Assembly: GCF_000341285.1 (NCBI RefSeq)
Contig: NW_005178461.1
Location: 120,387 to 184,386, forward strand
Direction of reading: 5' to 3'
Source: Galdieria sulphuraria
Lineage: Eukaryota > Rhodophyta > Bangiophyceae > Galdieriales > Galdieriaceae
Length of the DNA stretch: 64,000 bases
In this document: positions 44,643-56,056 of the stretch, in pieces
Position numbering within the stretch: the stretch's first letter is position 1
Layout: every line of letters starts with the position of its first letter
Program-made: the position numbers and the translations under genes
Notes under the pieces: generated by a model
The model's database searches: none
Told to the model about the DNA's origin: nothing
Seen by the model: only the letters and a program-made list of their open reading frames with translations

Positions 44643-44844
44643 AATCTCTTATCCAATAGGCTTGGTAGGACTTCGGAAAGGATGGATGAATGTGATTCTC
44701 AATGGGGTTCTCTTGAAAACCCTATTCGTGATGCCAAATGATTGAGTTGTGAAAATAACATGAAAGACATCATCAAAAGCAGCAAGCAAATACTTTCATT
44801 CAATATAAAAAAAACACAAATTCTAGAATATCGTAGATATGAAC

Positions 44845-46467
44845 TTATTTTGCTGTTGCTGTAACAAGTTCATCGTCGACGTATTTGGAAGAACCACCCC
44901 CTCCTTCACTGTTTCTATGAGAGTCATCAGCTTCAACTGACAACTCCGGTTCATTCTTGCTTCCACTCATATCAAACTGTGCAGCACCTTCTACTTTGAC
45001 ATATGTTGCACCCATAAGATCTTGCACTCGTTCAAAGCGACGTTGAGCAGCGTCTAAGCGGTCACGTGGAGTCAAGTAACCTCCAATAATGGACAATATC
45101 AACCAAACTCCAGTCCATATCGGACAAGCTAATGTAACAGGATCATAAGGATACATAGTGAAAAATATACTAAAGCCAACAAGAATAGATGCAACAACTG
45201 GAACAACTACATGGAAAAACCAATTAAGTTGTTTCTGTCTATAATAAAAGATACCAAGAGTAAGGTTTGCAATAATATGTCCGACATAAAGAGCTAATGA
45301 TGCAGTTGTCACAAGCATAATAAAACCATCAAAAGGACCCATTGCAAGTCCTGCAATAAGAGCTACAATAGTCGCAAGGAAAGCTACCACTGCTGTCGAT
45401 ACTACTGGATTTTGCTTCCTATCAACAACGGCAAAAATTTTCGGAAAAACCAAACCTTCTCTGGCAAAAGAAAAAATAATTCTAGCACAGCTATTCAAAG
45501 GAGCTAAAGCACCAAGAAACATGGCATTGAAAATAAAAACAACCATAAACCAACCAATAACAGCAGTCAAATAACGCTTGAACACAATAACACCAGGAAC
45601 AAACGAAGCAGCAAAATGAGACATGTCCTTATAACCCCAACCCACAGTCAAACCATAAGACATAAAGAAGAACAACAATGCTACAGTAGAATAGGCCAAT
45701 ATGACAGCTATGGGTATTTGACGACGAGGATTCTTCACTTCCTCTCCAAGAAATGCCACGGCAGAATATCCAGAGATAGAAAAAAAAGAAAGCAACGCAG
45801 CAATAGCAATATCTGCTCGTGTACGAGCTAAAGAAGGATGAAACACTTCTCCAGTATTCTTCGAACCAACTTTAATAACCACTACAAGTGTACATGCAAA
45901 CATAAAGACCAGCTCAAATGTACCAATCACTAAGGCATAATCAAGAGAAACACGAATTCCAAGGAAGGCCAATGTATAAATAAGAAGAATAAAGCCAAAC
46001 ATAATACCTATCCAAGCTTTTTCTGCATACGTTACTTCAGTCATTGTCTTGACAAAACCAGGAAAGAAAACTCCACCGACAAACAAGATTCCGTTAGTAA
46101 CAACATTGAAATATGCCAGAATAAACATCATTCCACAAATAACACCCCACCTAGGGCCCACTGCTGCAAAGACATACGCATAGTAACCTCCAGACGATGC
46201 AACTTTCATTGAATACCACACTGTTGTATTCATAAGAAGAGTACCGGCAATAATTGCTAACAAGTATGTGAAAGGCAAAGCGCCCCAGGCATAGTTGGCG
46301 GAACTTGTCATAGTTGCAGCCATAGCCCCGGCGGGCGAAATCATAGACACTGACTGAAAGAAAAGATGCCAAAAACCTAAACGACCTCTTCTAAGTGTTC
46401 GGACCTCAGGCTCCGAGTTAGAATCTACTTTTTCGTATTCCACGAGCTTCCGCAGAAATTCCATCAT
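44845..46467 (-). CDS. APC-superfamily amino-acid/polyamine transporter
   Basis: A single-exon frame of 540 residues with two tandem Met codons at the start. About 12 transmembrane helices are visible. The first reads FFQSVSMISPAGAMAAT, where the glycine-containing unwound segment of TM1 binds the substrate amine and carboxylate in this fold. FSISGYSAVAFLGEEVKNPRR matches the TM6-loop region of APC proteins with the conserved E-E-x-x-x-P-x-R. The C-terminal 75 residues are hydrophilic and Ser/Asp-rich and lie in the cytoplasm. The family exchanges amino acids or polyamines with protons. Galdieria is known to have many bacterial-like APC transporters, so lateral origin is plausible. Substrate cannot be assigned. 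Confidence 0.82.
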   Translation of the reverse strand: MMEFLRKLVEYEKVDSNSEPEVRTLRRGRLGFWHLFFQSVSMISPAGAMAATMTSSANYAWGALPFTYLLAIIAGTLLMNTTVWYSMKVASSGGYYAYVFAAVGPRWGVICGMMFILAYFNVVTNGILFVGGVFFPGFVKTMTEVTYAEKAWIGIMFGFILLIYTLAFLGIRVSLDYALVIGTFELVFMFACTLVVVIKVGSKNTGEVFHPSLARTRADIAIAALLSFFSISGYSAVAFLGEEVKNPRRQIPIAVILAYSTVALLFFFMSYGLTVGWGYKDMSHFAASFVPGVIVFKRYLTAVIGWFMVVFIFNAMFLGALAPLNSCARIIFSFAREGLVFPKIFAVVDRKQNPVVSTAVVAFLATIVALIAGLAMGPFDGFIMLVTTASLALYVGHIIANLTLGIFYYRQKQLNWFFHVVVPVVASILVGFSIFFTMYPYDPVTLACPIWTGVWLILSIIGGYLTPRDRLDAAQRRFERVQDLMGATYVKVEGAAQFDMSGSKNEPELSVEADDSHRNSEGGGGSSKYVDDELVTATAK

Positions 46468-47515
46468 AACAACACTGCAAAAATAATTCTCGAAAACATG
46501 AGACAGCTAATATAAGAGAACTTTTAAAGCTTTTGTCTAATGGACTAAATGAAACGGAGTTCCTGTAATGACATTTGGACTTACCATTCGGCATGTTTCT
46601 AGAAAATTTACCGGTTCCTCCTTGTTCTTCTCTTGTTCTCTTCTATACATAATCGATAATTATTTCATTCTTATATTATAACAGACTTGTCTTAATTGTA
46701 GGGAAACGTATTATAGTCCTCACAATGGCAAATTTCTACTTAACGACCACGGAGTTTCTGAATAAGAGAATAGTCATTCACTAAACTTTTACCCTGTTCT
46801 GCATAAACGCTTCAGTCTTGTCAAGTTCACTTGATTAGACACTACTAGTAGAATAGAATGAGGACCGCTCTTCTTGTCTTACAGTATTCTATTACTCATA
46901 GAGAACCATAAAACAGCTCCACAATCACTCTGGAAGAACGTTCTTAATATCTCTGAGGAGGCGAAATAGACACAACTTAGAATACGTGTCAATATGGTTA
47001 AAAGTCCTATTCTACAGTTTTGTCTTCTCAATAGACTTGTTTTCCGCTGGCAGTTAGTTGATAGAGCTTCAAGGTACCCTCAAGTTCGTCCTTTGTTAAA
47101 GTCCATAAACGGTTTGTAAACTCCTTAGATAGTGAAAGTATGACAGCCTGAAAGACAGGAACCCCACTCTAGTTGACAGTCCACTTGTAATAGCTTAAAT
47201 TAGCAAAACTCTTTTGTAGTTTTATACAAACGAAAGTGATAACTAGTTGAATTCTTCCATGAAATAAACAATTCGCAAAGTAATCTCTCTAGTATGAGTT
47301 CTATCCCGTAAAACTATTTGCAACTTGACTGAAGAGCGAGAATTCTGCAGGTTATACAATTTCGAGTGGATAACCATTAATATTGCCTCATTGTTTATGA
47401 CTTTTGGTTATGTTCAAGCTACTTACAACGATACTTCATCTACGAAAAATAATGTTTCAACTAAAATGTGGAGATTTGGGTTGAAAAAAGTGTTAAAGAA
47501 TGCTTTCTGCCTAAA
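46468..47515. other. 1.05-kb divergent region, no gene recognised
   Basis: It lies between the APC transporter start (minus) and the DUF3598-like start (plus). It is AT-rich with no long frame starting with ATG and no RNA gene. Its length suggests more promoter space than is usual here. Confidence 0.45.
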
Positions 47516-49234
47516 ATGATGTTATATTCCTCTTCGATCCTTTTTGTGAATTTATTTTATGTTGGAAATACGTTTAAAACTGTTATATGCCATACGAAGA
47601 GTGAAACAAGTGGTTTGCAGCGGGGTCACGTACACTTGAATATCTGTGCATCCAGACGAGGAAGACTAGAGTGTTGTTCCCACGAAAGTGTCTCACAACT
47701 AGAGGACGATAATATATCTAGAGACGAAACGTTTGTTATTCCACACGAGGCATTCACTTTTGAAGGGGATCTAGGTGAGTGGACGCGCGCTTGGGAAGAC
47801 CACAACTTTCAACCAAATAATGATGGACCTTTGCCTCACAGTCTGAAAGGTCCTTCGGATAATTACTCCCATGCTGTTAGTATGGAAGAATTTTTAGCTA
47901 ATCTTTCAACGTTGGAGCCTTGTGAAGAAGAATTTGTCAGTTATGGAGATATTTTTGAACCGCTGGATCCAGAAGCAATACGGAGATACCAAAACTTAGC
48001 ACAAGAGAATGGAGCCTATGTTGTTGAAAATATGTCAAACTTGTTGTCACCTTTTCGTCTTGTAGCGGACAATAATGAGACAACAAAGGAGGCACCTGAC
48101 GTTATAGAATGGACAGATTATCACAAGCTGTTGGATATCTTTAGTCTTCGCAAGTTTTATGGTTGGAAATATATTTATAATGCACAAGGCATCTTATTGC
48201 ACAAATTTGCATGCTCATTTGATATACATTCTGGTGACAACATGAAATATGCGTTTGATATTCATTGCTCAACCTCAGAGCAGAGAGGCTACTGTCAAGT
48301 AACTGAGAGAGTTTTTTTGCAATCTCTTGTTATATCTCCAAATTTGGATGCCTTTTCTTGGATAGACTCTAAACAGGATGAAACCTTGTGTTTATTTTTT
48401 GGATTTGTTCATGAGTCACTGACAATAATAGAGTTGGAATATGAAAAGCATGATGTAAGTGCGTTTTTAGAGAACCGCTGTTATATTTTTTATTTTTTCA
48501 CAGACTTTGCGCAATATTTGTATATGGTTTGGCAACGATGAAAGAAATGGATTGCATTCGTTGGATTCTCTAGAAATGGAAGCATTGTTGGGAGTTTGGA
48601 AAGGAAGAGGAGTTACAATCCAGTCTTCCAGTTTCCCTTGTTATTCTGTTACATGTGAAAGTGAGGTAGGAGTCATATCTATCTTGTGTCAAAAAGCATA
48701 ATTGAATTTTCGTCCTAGTGGAAATCGGAGCCATCTAATATCAATAACCTTACTGTACGAAGGAATTTGCCACTAAAAAATGCCCAGTCTGTAGATCCTT
48801 GTGCCAAACTGAATATTCAAAAAGGACTGAAAGGGGAAAGAAGGGCAGTTCGTAAGAGAGAAAGCCAACTGATAGGAGACTGTAGTTGGTGGAAGATATC
48901 ACGGATAGGCAGTCATTATGATTCAACAGTAGGAAGAAAGTTTTACTTGAATGATCATTCACAGAATAATCTTTTGTTTGGAAATGATGTATATGAATTT
49001 CCAGCACTTGGCAAATACGAGAAGGACAGATATTTATTTCTATTGCCTTGTGATATATTTGTATTTGTTCCAAAGTCACTTCCAATCGGAATTACATTTG
49101 AGATAGAAGTAGGACGATATAGAGGAGGAAGACATTTATGTCGTATTGTACAATCTTATAATATTGAAAGAGAATGGGTAGGGTCTGCAATACTTTCAGA
49201 ATGGAAACAGCAAGAGAAATCTTCAGCTTGTTAA
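47516..49234 (+). CDS. DUF3598-like (lipocalin-fold) plastid protein
   Basis: Three exons (47516-48454, 48504-48665, 48719-49234) give 538 residues. The first 30 residues are hydrophobic and then basic, which fits a targeting sequence. Residues 150-330 contain an F-W-rich domain with FYGWKYIYNAQGIL and FDIHSGDNMKYAFDIH. The rest has MEALLGVWKGRGVTIQSS, CSWWKISRIGSHYDSTVG, LLPCDIFVFVPKSLPIGITF, EIEVGRYRGG and RIVQSYNIEREW. The last blocks resemble the DUF3598/CpeS-CpeT-like lipocalin proteins of cyanobacteria and plastids. The function is unknown; chromophore or lipid binding is possible. The stop is only 4 bp from the convergent gene. Confidence 0.55.
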
Positions 49235-49238
49235 CTTT

Positions 49239-50291
49239 TTATTTTCTATTAATACTTGTTGGTAAAAGAGAGTCCTGTTTTGGAGTCTTCATAGTAAGTG
49301 GTACATTTTGTTGTAGTTCGTTCAGTGCAAGTCCTCCTAACAACATGCACTTGATTATCCATAGCACAATGGGTTGATTTCTTCTCTTGGCTTCCCAACC
49401 GGCGTATCCAGCAAGTATGCCATTCACAGAAAAGACAATTGCCAAGGACTTTCTGAGAACTTCTCTGGTAGATTCCGGAAGCTCTGTCAAGTAAAACCCA
49501 GGATAGTACACAAAGGTACAAAGCAACACTACTACTAAACATACAATATGGCCACTTTGTAGATAAGGTAAAAGAAAGAATCCTTTCTTATTCGCGCGTC
49601 CTCTACCAATCAAAGCTGCTGCCCAATCGTAAGAGTCGTCTTCATCAATACGTTTCAAACCATAGTTTGGATCCTTTTCTAGGTTCTGAACAAATTGATC
49701 TCGTCTCTTCTTAAAGTTCTCTGTAAGACTTTTGATAGAATCTTCAGCTATTTGGAAATCTGGAGAGGGCTTATGGGGGCTTGCATCGTCTCCATATGAC
49801 AAATCTTTAGTTGTGTTGGAAGTTATTGAACCCAGTTTAGAAGAAGAACTCTCAACTCTATCTTTGTTGGCATTCTTTTTGTCGGTATTAGCAATATCAG
49901 AGTACACAAGGTCGTTGTTGAGCTTATCTGAGTCGTAATATGCCTCTGACAGGGGTCCACGAAACTCTATGTTTTTCGACTCTTTCTTTTTCTCGGAACT
50001 TTTCGAATTCTGCGAATGGTTATTACTCTTTTTCTTTCTCTTGTTGGTTCCCGACATTCTTACGGAGAGTTTAAACACCAACGGTACAAGGGATTGTCTC
50101 GAGTTGTTTTCACTGAACAGCGGGAGAAACCAGTAATAGTACAAGGTGTGACAAGAGTTTTGAATGGTATGAACAGGAAAGTATCTTCTATTGTATAAAC
50201 TTTCCTTCCAAAAAAACTCTTTTCTCTTATCGAATAAGGGATTGTTATGCAACTGAATAGGTGAGCAAAAACAAGCGCTAAGATCACTCAT
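49239..50291 (-). CDS. Putative plastid membrane protein, family not identified
   Basis: A single-exon frame of 350 residues. The N-terminus (about 75 residues) is rich in Phe, Ser, His and Arg without acidic runs, like a plastid transit peptide. Residues 80-215 are Lys/Ser/Asn/Asp-rich and probably disordered. The C-terminal 130 residues have three hydrophobic segments: IVCLVVVLLCTFVYYPGFY, VLRKSLAIVFSVNGILAGYAG, and VLWIIKCMLLGGLALNEL. The DDSYDWAAALIGRGRA segment just before TM1 could be a conserved linker. It resembles plastid membrane proteins of unknown function in algae and plants, but I cannot name the family. Confidence 0.6.
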   Translation of the reverse strand: MSDLSACFCSPIQLHNNPLFDKRKEFFWKESLYNRRYFPVHTIQNSCHTLYYYWFLPLFSENNSRQSLVPLVFKLSVRMSGTNKRKKKSNNHSQNSKSSEKKKESKNIEFRGPLSEAYYDSDKLNNDLVYSDIANTDKKNANKDRVESSSSKLGSITSNTTKDLSYGDDASPHKPSPDFQIAEDSIKSLTENFKKRRDQFVQNLEKDPNYGLKRIDEDDSYDWAAALIGRGRANKKGFFLLPYLQSGHIVCLVVVLLCTFVYYPGFYLTELPESTREVLRKSLAIVFSVNGILAGYAGWEAKRRNQPIVLWIIKCMLLGGLALNELQQNVPLTMKTPKQDSLLPTSINRK

Positions 50292-50846
50292 CGGGATTAT
50301 TTCTAATCTCCGGAATATAAATTTTACCTTATTCGATAATATTACGGAAGAACGACAAGTCGCTTCTATTTTCTAAGCAATTTGGAACAACGATTATTTT
50401 CGAGTCTTTTCGTATTGGATAAAGTCTAATAAAGCCCTTGTTTCCTAAACTGTTTCAAGCTTTTCCAGATGTGACAAGAGGTTTGGTCACTTCCAGTGTC
50501 CATGGCGAATGAATGCTCTCTTATGCTTTTTGGGTCTCTTTCTATTTGCCTATTGAATAATCCTCTGTTCGATCAATATGTAGCTTGAAAATATCTCTCA
50601 TCACTCTCATGCTGTATCCAACAGGTCTTCAGCTCGGAGTATATGATGTTGGTAACTTGCTACAATAAAGCCCATTTGTCATTGTATATCATTCTGAGAT
50701 AGAGATACTATCTGAGTTGTTGCTCGAATTTATCTCCTACTTGCTATCTAGGAAAATGCTCTGATGAAAGTATATGAGAATATCCCACAACAAAGAAAGA
50801 TGATTTGTATCGTTGGTATCGATAGAAATTCCTTTTTTCTGTTGCG
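50292..50846. other. 555-bp divergent spacer
   Basis: It lies between the plastid membrane protein start (minus) and PurM (plus). Short out-of-frame ATG frames upstream of PurM (for example at 50764, overlapping the PurM start) could be uORFs. No gene or RNA was seen. Confidence 0.4.
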
Positions 50847-52255
50847 ATGGGTTTTCAATATGCTTCGTTTACACCACAGCACAAACAGAACCAAATCATT
50901 CTTCAAAAGCATAATAATATACTTTTTAAAAAGTGGGGAAATAAAAAGCAACAAAAAAGTATTTATACAGTGAAAAGACCTGTACAAGTCTCTTCTTCTA
51001 CGGAACCACCTTCGTCTTCTTGGACTTATGCTAGGTCGGGTGTCGATATTGATTTGGAGTCTTCAAGTGTTGGAGCTTTGATCAGTCGTTTTAAAAGTGC
51101 TACGAATGGAAAGGATCCCCGTCAAGATAGGAAATACGGACGTTTAACCAGTAAAAGTGGTCAGTTTGCTGGTTTGATAGAATTTGGAGACAAGTTATTG
51201 GCACTAACAACCGATGGCGTTGGAAGTAAATTGTCCATTGCTGCAGAACTTGACTATTATGATACAGTTGCCATAGATTGTGTCGCAATGAACGTGAACG
51301 ATTTGCTTTGTGTTGGTGCAGAACCCATTGCGTTTGTAGATTATATAGCTGTACCCAAAGCTAATCCAGAAACTTGGGCTTCTTTAGGAAATTCATTAGC
51401 AGTTGCTTGTATGAAGGTACTATTATGCTCTTGAAAAAATATTTTCGTATGATAAACTTGTTATGTGAATATTAGGGAAGAGTCAGTCTTTGTGGAGGTG
51501 AAACAGCAACGCTTCCTGATCTTGTAAAAGAATTGGATATGAGTGGTACAGCTCTGGGTTGGGTTCCAAAGGATCTTCAAATCACGGGTGATGATTGTGC
51601 TCCCGGAGACTGGATACTTGGTTTCCCTTCGACAGGTTTCCATTCCAACGGTTAGAATGATCGACTTTTCTTTTATATTTTCAACTATTTCTTAGGATAT
51701 TCTCTTGTTCGTTCCATCATAAGAGATAAAAATGTGACTCTTGGTGAACATATTGATATGAATGTGGCCAACGATGAATTTTCTCATATTGAACGCTTTG
51801 AAACGACCAAAGATGAAAAGCCAACAGTTGGAGAAGTTTTGTTGAATCCAACCCAAATTTATGTTGACCCAATTGTAGAATTATTTGAAAGTTGCCAGCG
51901 AACGCAGAATCCATGTAATTTTTCTAGTATCCATGGAGCAGTTCATATAACTGGAGGTGGCCTAACTAACTTTTTAAGGTTGCAACCAGGCAAAATAGGA
52001 TTCGAAATAATCGATCCTTTACCTGTTTTACCTGAATTTCGATGGTTGCAGCAGTTAGGAACTGTTTCCAATCACGAAATGTATCGTACATTCAATATGG
52101 GAATGGGTTTTGCTCTCATTGTCGAGCCTCAGGCAGCCAGTCGTATTCAAGAGTGGTTACAACAACACAAGTGCGTCTGTAAAACTGTTGGATTAGTAAC
52201 AAGTTCTGGTAAAATGATACATCGAGATGCGAATGTTTCCTATGAAAGATATTAA
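50847..52255 (+). CDS. purM: Phosphoribosylformylglycinamidine cyclo-ligase (AIR synthase)
   Basis: Three exons (50847-51416, 51476-51650, 51696-52255) give 434 residues. It catalyses the ATP-dependent ring closure to aminoimidazole ribonucleotide in purine synthesis. Residues 1-65 are basic and Gln/Lys/Ser-rich, likely a plastid or organelle transit peptide as in plants. Motifs: TTDGVGSKL, AMNVNDLLCVGAEP, CGGETATLPD for substrate binding, GFPSTGFHSNGYSLVR, and HITGGGLTNFLRL. FNMGMGFALIV near the C-terminus is also typical. It is a stand-alone enzyme, unlike the fused GARS-AIRS-GART of animals. Introns are 59 and 45 bp. Confidence 0.95.
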
Positions 52256-52285
52256 CCAATGTTTGCAGTTATAATTTCCGATATA

Positions 52286-53561
52286 TCAAGTAGCTTGTTC
52301 TTCCGATTGTACGATAAATTCGGTCGTTTCTGGATCATTGACTCTGTCCGCTTCAAGATTATTATTGTTCTCCTTTTCCAACTCTTTCTGTTTCATCTTT
52401 TGATATTTAATCCAATTATACAAAATAACTCCAAGTAAGCAGATCATATAACCCAAGATGTTGAGATAAGAAACAGCATTTCGAAATACCAACCAAGAAG
52501 CTCCCACAACAACGGCAGTTTTAATAGTCCCAACGACAGTGCAGGTCAATGCAGAAGTATACGAAACCATCAAGAGGTCACAAATATTCAATGCTAGCGC
52601 TATGATAGCACCCGATAGAATAATAAGACAAGTAGAAATAAGATACACAGTTTCATTAGGTACTTGAAACTTGTGGTATTGAGAAATAATTGAAAACAAA
52701 GCTGGAATGATTAAAAACGAAAATGCAATACTGGTTTGATAATATAACAACTGAAGTGTTTTCAAACGATGCGGACTGGAAATGGATACACCAGTCATCT
52801 CTTGATTAGTTGTCAAGTCATCATCGTCCTTCCCATGAAGTAAATACTGAGCATAGACTAAGCGCAATGACCCAATTAAGACTGCAATTAACTCCAAAGA
52901 GAAGCCAGTAAGCTGAAAGTTCACCTCTCCATAGCTTGATAAGGCAAGACCTACAGAAATCAAAGAAACAACAATAATAAGACGGGCAGATACAACTTCA
53001 AGTCCAAAAACAACCGAAAACAACAAAACAGAAGCTGGCATAGAAGACTTTATCATTTCCACAAAAGAGGCTTCCAAATAAAGAAACCCTGAATTGGATA
53101 GTGTAATGTCCTATACAACATAATCGTCAGCAACTACAACTAGAATATGATGAATACTTACAAGTGCCACCAGTATGGAATATGGGACTACAAATAGGTA
53201 GTATAACCTTTTTGGAACGGAAGGCTTTTCACACCAGTTTGTGAAGCGAAACACAAGTCCTAAGGAGAGTGATATGAAGCCCATATGACTTGCTGTCACT
53301 AAGAGTGGAAACGGAAAATTCCTAAAGAACAAACTCTCAATGTATCATCTTTTTTGGCCTGTTTAACTCACCACTTGTTACACGGGGCTTGTTCCAACTG
53401 ACAGTCACTATATAAGCACAGGTGTGAGTTATCTATAAATTACAAACTCTTTTATTCTACCTAAGAAGCCACTTGTTATAGATAACCATAGTACTACTAG
53501 TAGTGAATGTGGCGAGAATTATGCTTAGTATCGTTACAACTCGTTTCCATATGCGATCCAT
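52286..53561 (-). CDS. TPT/NST-family transporter (triose-phosphate/nucleotide-sugar type)
   Basis: Three exons on the minus strand (53561-53461, 53321-53162, 53110-52286) give 361 residues. Exon 1 ends VIYNKWLL, the first-helix hallmark of the family, and joins in phase to RNFPFPLLVTASHMGF. About ten transmembrane helices follow. Late motifs SYTSALTCTVVGTIKTAVVV and GYMICLLGVILYNWIKYQK are the usual end of TPT/NST carriers. The C-terminal tail is charged and short. No plastid transit peptide is visible, so a Golgi or ER location (SLC35C-like) is more likely than the plastid envelope. Intron 1 is 139 bp, long for this genome; an unrecognised extra exon is possible. Confidence 0.75.
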
Positions 53562-53868
53562 ATTTCTTCTTGAAACTCTACAAAAATTTTTCAAAATTCT
53601 ATTTGTGACTTTCCGTATTAAAGTTTGGATGAATCAAATAATCATCAATAGAAAGACTTAAGTCAATCATGAATGTAAGTAAAAATGAGCCAAAGTTTTC
53701 AACTCTTTAATCTGTTAGTGATGAATGCATATTGTATTGCCAACTTTGTAAGCTTTTTCAATAATACTATGACCAAAGTTGCAAAGTATATCATCAACCA
53801 ACAATCCAAATGAGAAAATGATATCCCATTTTTGCTTATGAAAAATAACATCTCATCCTGCAGCTCCC
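53562..53868. other. 307-bp divergent spacer, nothing recognised
   Basis: It lies between the transporter start and the next plus-strand gene. It is AT-rich and holds both promoters. Confidence 0.45.
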
Positions 53869-54663
53869 ATGTCAGTAAACCTTACCTTTACTAGACCCTT
53901 TATTTGGAACCAGAATAAGAAATTATTATTGAATCAAAAGAGAATTGGTAAAAGATGCTTGTTACTCCCATCTAGTACGCAAAGAGCAGCTTGTTCTATT
54001 CCTGGAGCATACAAAAGACGCTTTCGTTTCGAGCAGGAAATTGCTGTACTAAGAACACAGTTTGAAAATAAGTTACGAAGTAACAAAGCAATAACAAATA
54101 TTTTCGAATATAACAACCGAGAAGAATCGATAAAGGAACTGCCTGGGAACAACACAAGAAAAGACACTGCTTTGAAAGCACCTTATCTTATAGGAGATGA
54201 AACTCCAGTGGACTACTTGTTCGAACGTGTTCACAAAATCTCAGAGTCGCATTCTTCCTTATCGAGTTTAGAAGCTTCAAGCCCATCTAACGAAGTAAAA
54301 CCTCCTGAAAGTTCCCAAGTTGCTATGTCAGTTCCCATGTCGTCCATAAAGGCAGTAGAAGTTGGCAAGAATCGAAAAGATATCGAATGGGCGTCACAGA
54401 AAGGAGTAACAAAAACTTCTCGTGACATTTCTATAGAAGAAAGGAGCCAAACGACCTGGCCTAGTATTTATGCGCCCTACTCGAAAAGAATGGAACAAGA
54501 CAAAAGAAGATCTAGAAACTACCTTTGGTTTGTTTCTGTTGCAAAGAGATGGATAAACTTAATGTTCGTGCGATTCCTTGTATATTATTTGGTAGGATTC
54601 TTTTCAAAGGTTTCCAAAGCGAGCACTGGGAGTGGAAGGAAAGAAGACAAGAAATTGGGTTAA
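53869..54663 (+). CDS. Hypothetical protein, possibly plastid-targeted
   Basis: A single-exon frame of 264 residues. The start MSVNLTFTRPFIWNQNKK is rich in Asn, Lys and Phe with no acidic residue before about position 55, which fits a plastid transit peptide. The middle is hydrophilic and low in complexity (Ser/Glu/Lys). Near the C-terminus FVRFLVYYLVGFFSKV is a single hydrophobic segment that could anchor the protein, followed by a basic tail. I recognise no family. Confidence 0.5.
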   Translation: MSVNLTFTRPFIWNQNKKLLLNQKRIGKRCLLLPSSTQRAACSIPGAYKRRFRFEQEIAVLRTQFENKLRSNKAITNIFEYNNREESIKELPGNNTRKDTALKAPYLIGDETPVDYLFERVHKISESHSSLSSLEASSPSNEVKPPESSQVAMSVPMSSIKAVEVGKNRKDIEWASQKGVTKTSRDISIEERSQTTWPSIYAPYSKRMEQDKRRSRNYLWFVSVAKRWINLMFVRFLVYYLVGFFSKVSKASTGSGRKEDKKLG

Positions 54664-54795
54664 CTTGCGTCTAATAAAGTCTGTTTCTCTCAGAATAATA
54701 TTTATAACAAATATTTACTCTTCTCCAGTCATTAAAAGTAAAGCTATCTACAAAATATCCGCGTGACGTGTTGCTAACTCTTCGGAATGGTAAAT

Positions 54796-56007
54796 TTACA
54801 CATTCAAAGAAAGTCGACGCAAATCTTCTTCTAATGGAGCTTCCTCTCCATAGTAAAGTTTCATCACAGCAGAAGCTTTTCTATATTCCGACTCGACATC
54901 GAGAATATTCCTCGGCAATGACAGATTGGCATAATCATCATCCAGTTCATTAGAGTTTTCCGATGATGGACTCATACTGCAGTACGAACTGGGTGCTTGT
55001 TCACAACCTTTCTGTGCAAGAGATGCCTCAAAGTTGGATTCCGAATCAGTTTCCTCCGAAGCTTCATCTTCTTCATATACAATTTCCTGAGTAAGTGGTC
55101 TATACAATCGAGTTGTTAAGTATTCCATTGTAGAAAGCGTCCTTTTCGGTGGAAACTGTGACGAACGATCATACATTTCCATGAAGTATGTGAAAACAAT
55201 ATTCAAGGATGCCCAGTAACCCTTTGCCGCGTCTATTCTAGTTTGGGAAGACGTCAGATTTTCTTCAGCAAGTCTCTCTAAAACTCCAAGAAGAACAGAC
55301 TCTACTTCAATACAATATCGGAAAAAGAAATAAGCTCGCAGAGGCAGGTTTGTGTTGTTTTCTATTGCTTCTATTATTAACTTGTAGATTTCACTAATAA
55401 CAGGCGGTACTTTGCAACACAATACTCCAATCACAAAGGGTATATTTCCCAATCTACATATTTCGGATAGACGAGGACCCAAGTTCTTAGTTCTGGTTAA
55501 CTTGTGGGTGACAAGCTCTATCAGAGGTTCCTCCACTTCCCTTTCCAATTCTGCAAGAAATCTTTTCAAAAGAACGTCGTGTGCCACTCCCGCAGGAGCT
55601 GATCGCATCTGGTCCAGATGAACGAGTCTTGATAAAGGGTCTGAAACATTATCTCCTGTAGAAGGAATAATTGTCGTACAGCCGCTTTCAATATGGTCGT
55701 TCGTTGTTCCGTGAAAGTGTTCACAAAGTTTCATCTTTTGTAATGCAAAGTCTAAAAGAGCAAGCGGGACATTAGGTAGAGTACCTTTGGCCAGGTTGAC
55801 AAAGTAAGGGTGTTGTATAATAGGATGGCACAATCCCCTCATACGTAAGCTTGTCAGGAACTGTAGAGGCGACACTTTATCGCAGTCGAGGTCTTCATGT
55901 GTTATAAAGGCCTCTATATATTCGGGAATAGGGTTACCGTTTGTTCCTTCCATATATTCGTCTTTGGAGTTTGTTTTATTTTCGTAATATTCGACTCGCA
56001 CTTCCAT
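54796..56007 (-). CDS. Hypothetical helical protein, 403 residues
   Basis: A single-exon frame from an ATG at 56007. The first 300 residues look all-helical, with HPIIQHPYFVNLAKG, FALQKMKLCEHFHG and FFFRYCIEVESVLLG segments. The His-containing helices recall haem-oxygenase-like folds, but the ligand pattern is not clear enough to name the family. Residues 300-375 are acidic and Ser-rich. No signal peptide or transmembrane helix is visible. It is tandem to the cysteine oxidase gene, 49 bp downstream of its stop. Confidence 0.55.
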   Translation of the reverse strand: MEVRVEYYENKTNSKDEYMEGTNGNPIPEYIEAFITHEDLDCDKVSPLQFLTSLRMRGLCHPIIQHPYFVNLAKGTLPNVPLALLDFALQKMKLCEHFHGTTNDHIESGCTTIIPSTGDNVSDPLSRLVHLDQMRSAPAGVAHDVLLKRFLAELEREVEEPLIELVTHKLTRTKNLGPRLSEICRLGNIPFVIGVLCCKVPPVISEIYKLIIEAIENNTNLPLRAYFFFRYCIEVESVLLGVLERLAEENLTSSQTRIDAAKGYWASLNIVFTYFMEMYDRSSQFPPKRTLSTMEYLTTRLYRPLTQEIVYEEDEASEETDSESNFEASLAQKGCEQAPSSYCSMSPSSENSNELDDDYANLSLPRNILDVESEYRKASAVMKLYYGEEAPLEEDLRRLSLNV

Positions 56008-56056
56008 AAAAATCCAAATCCAAGCAATTCATTGTTGGCTTTCGGTGATCGATCTC

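Noticed and set aside
53322-53460. A small extra exon (LEQAPCNKW-like) inside intron 1 of the TPT/NST transporter
   Set aside because: Its length breaks the phase between the flanking exons, which join perfectly without it (YNKWLL-RNFPFP).
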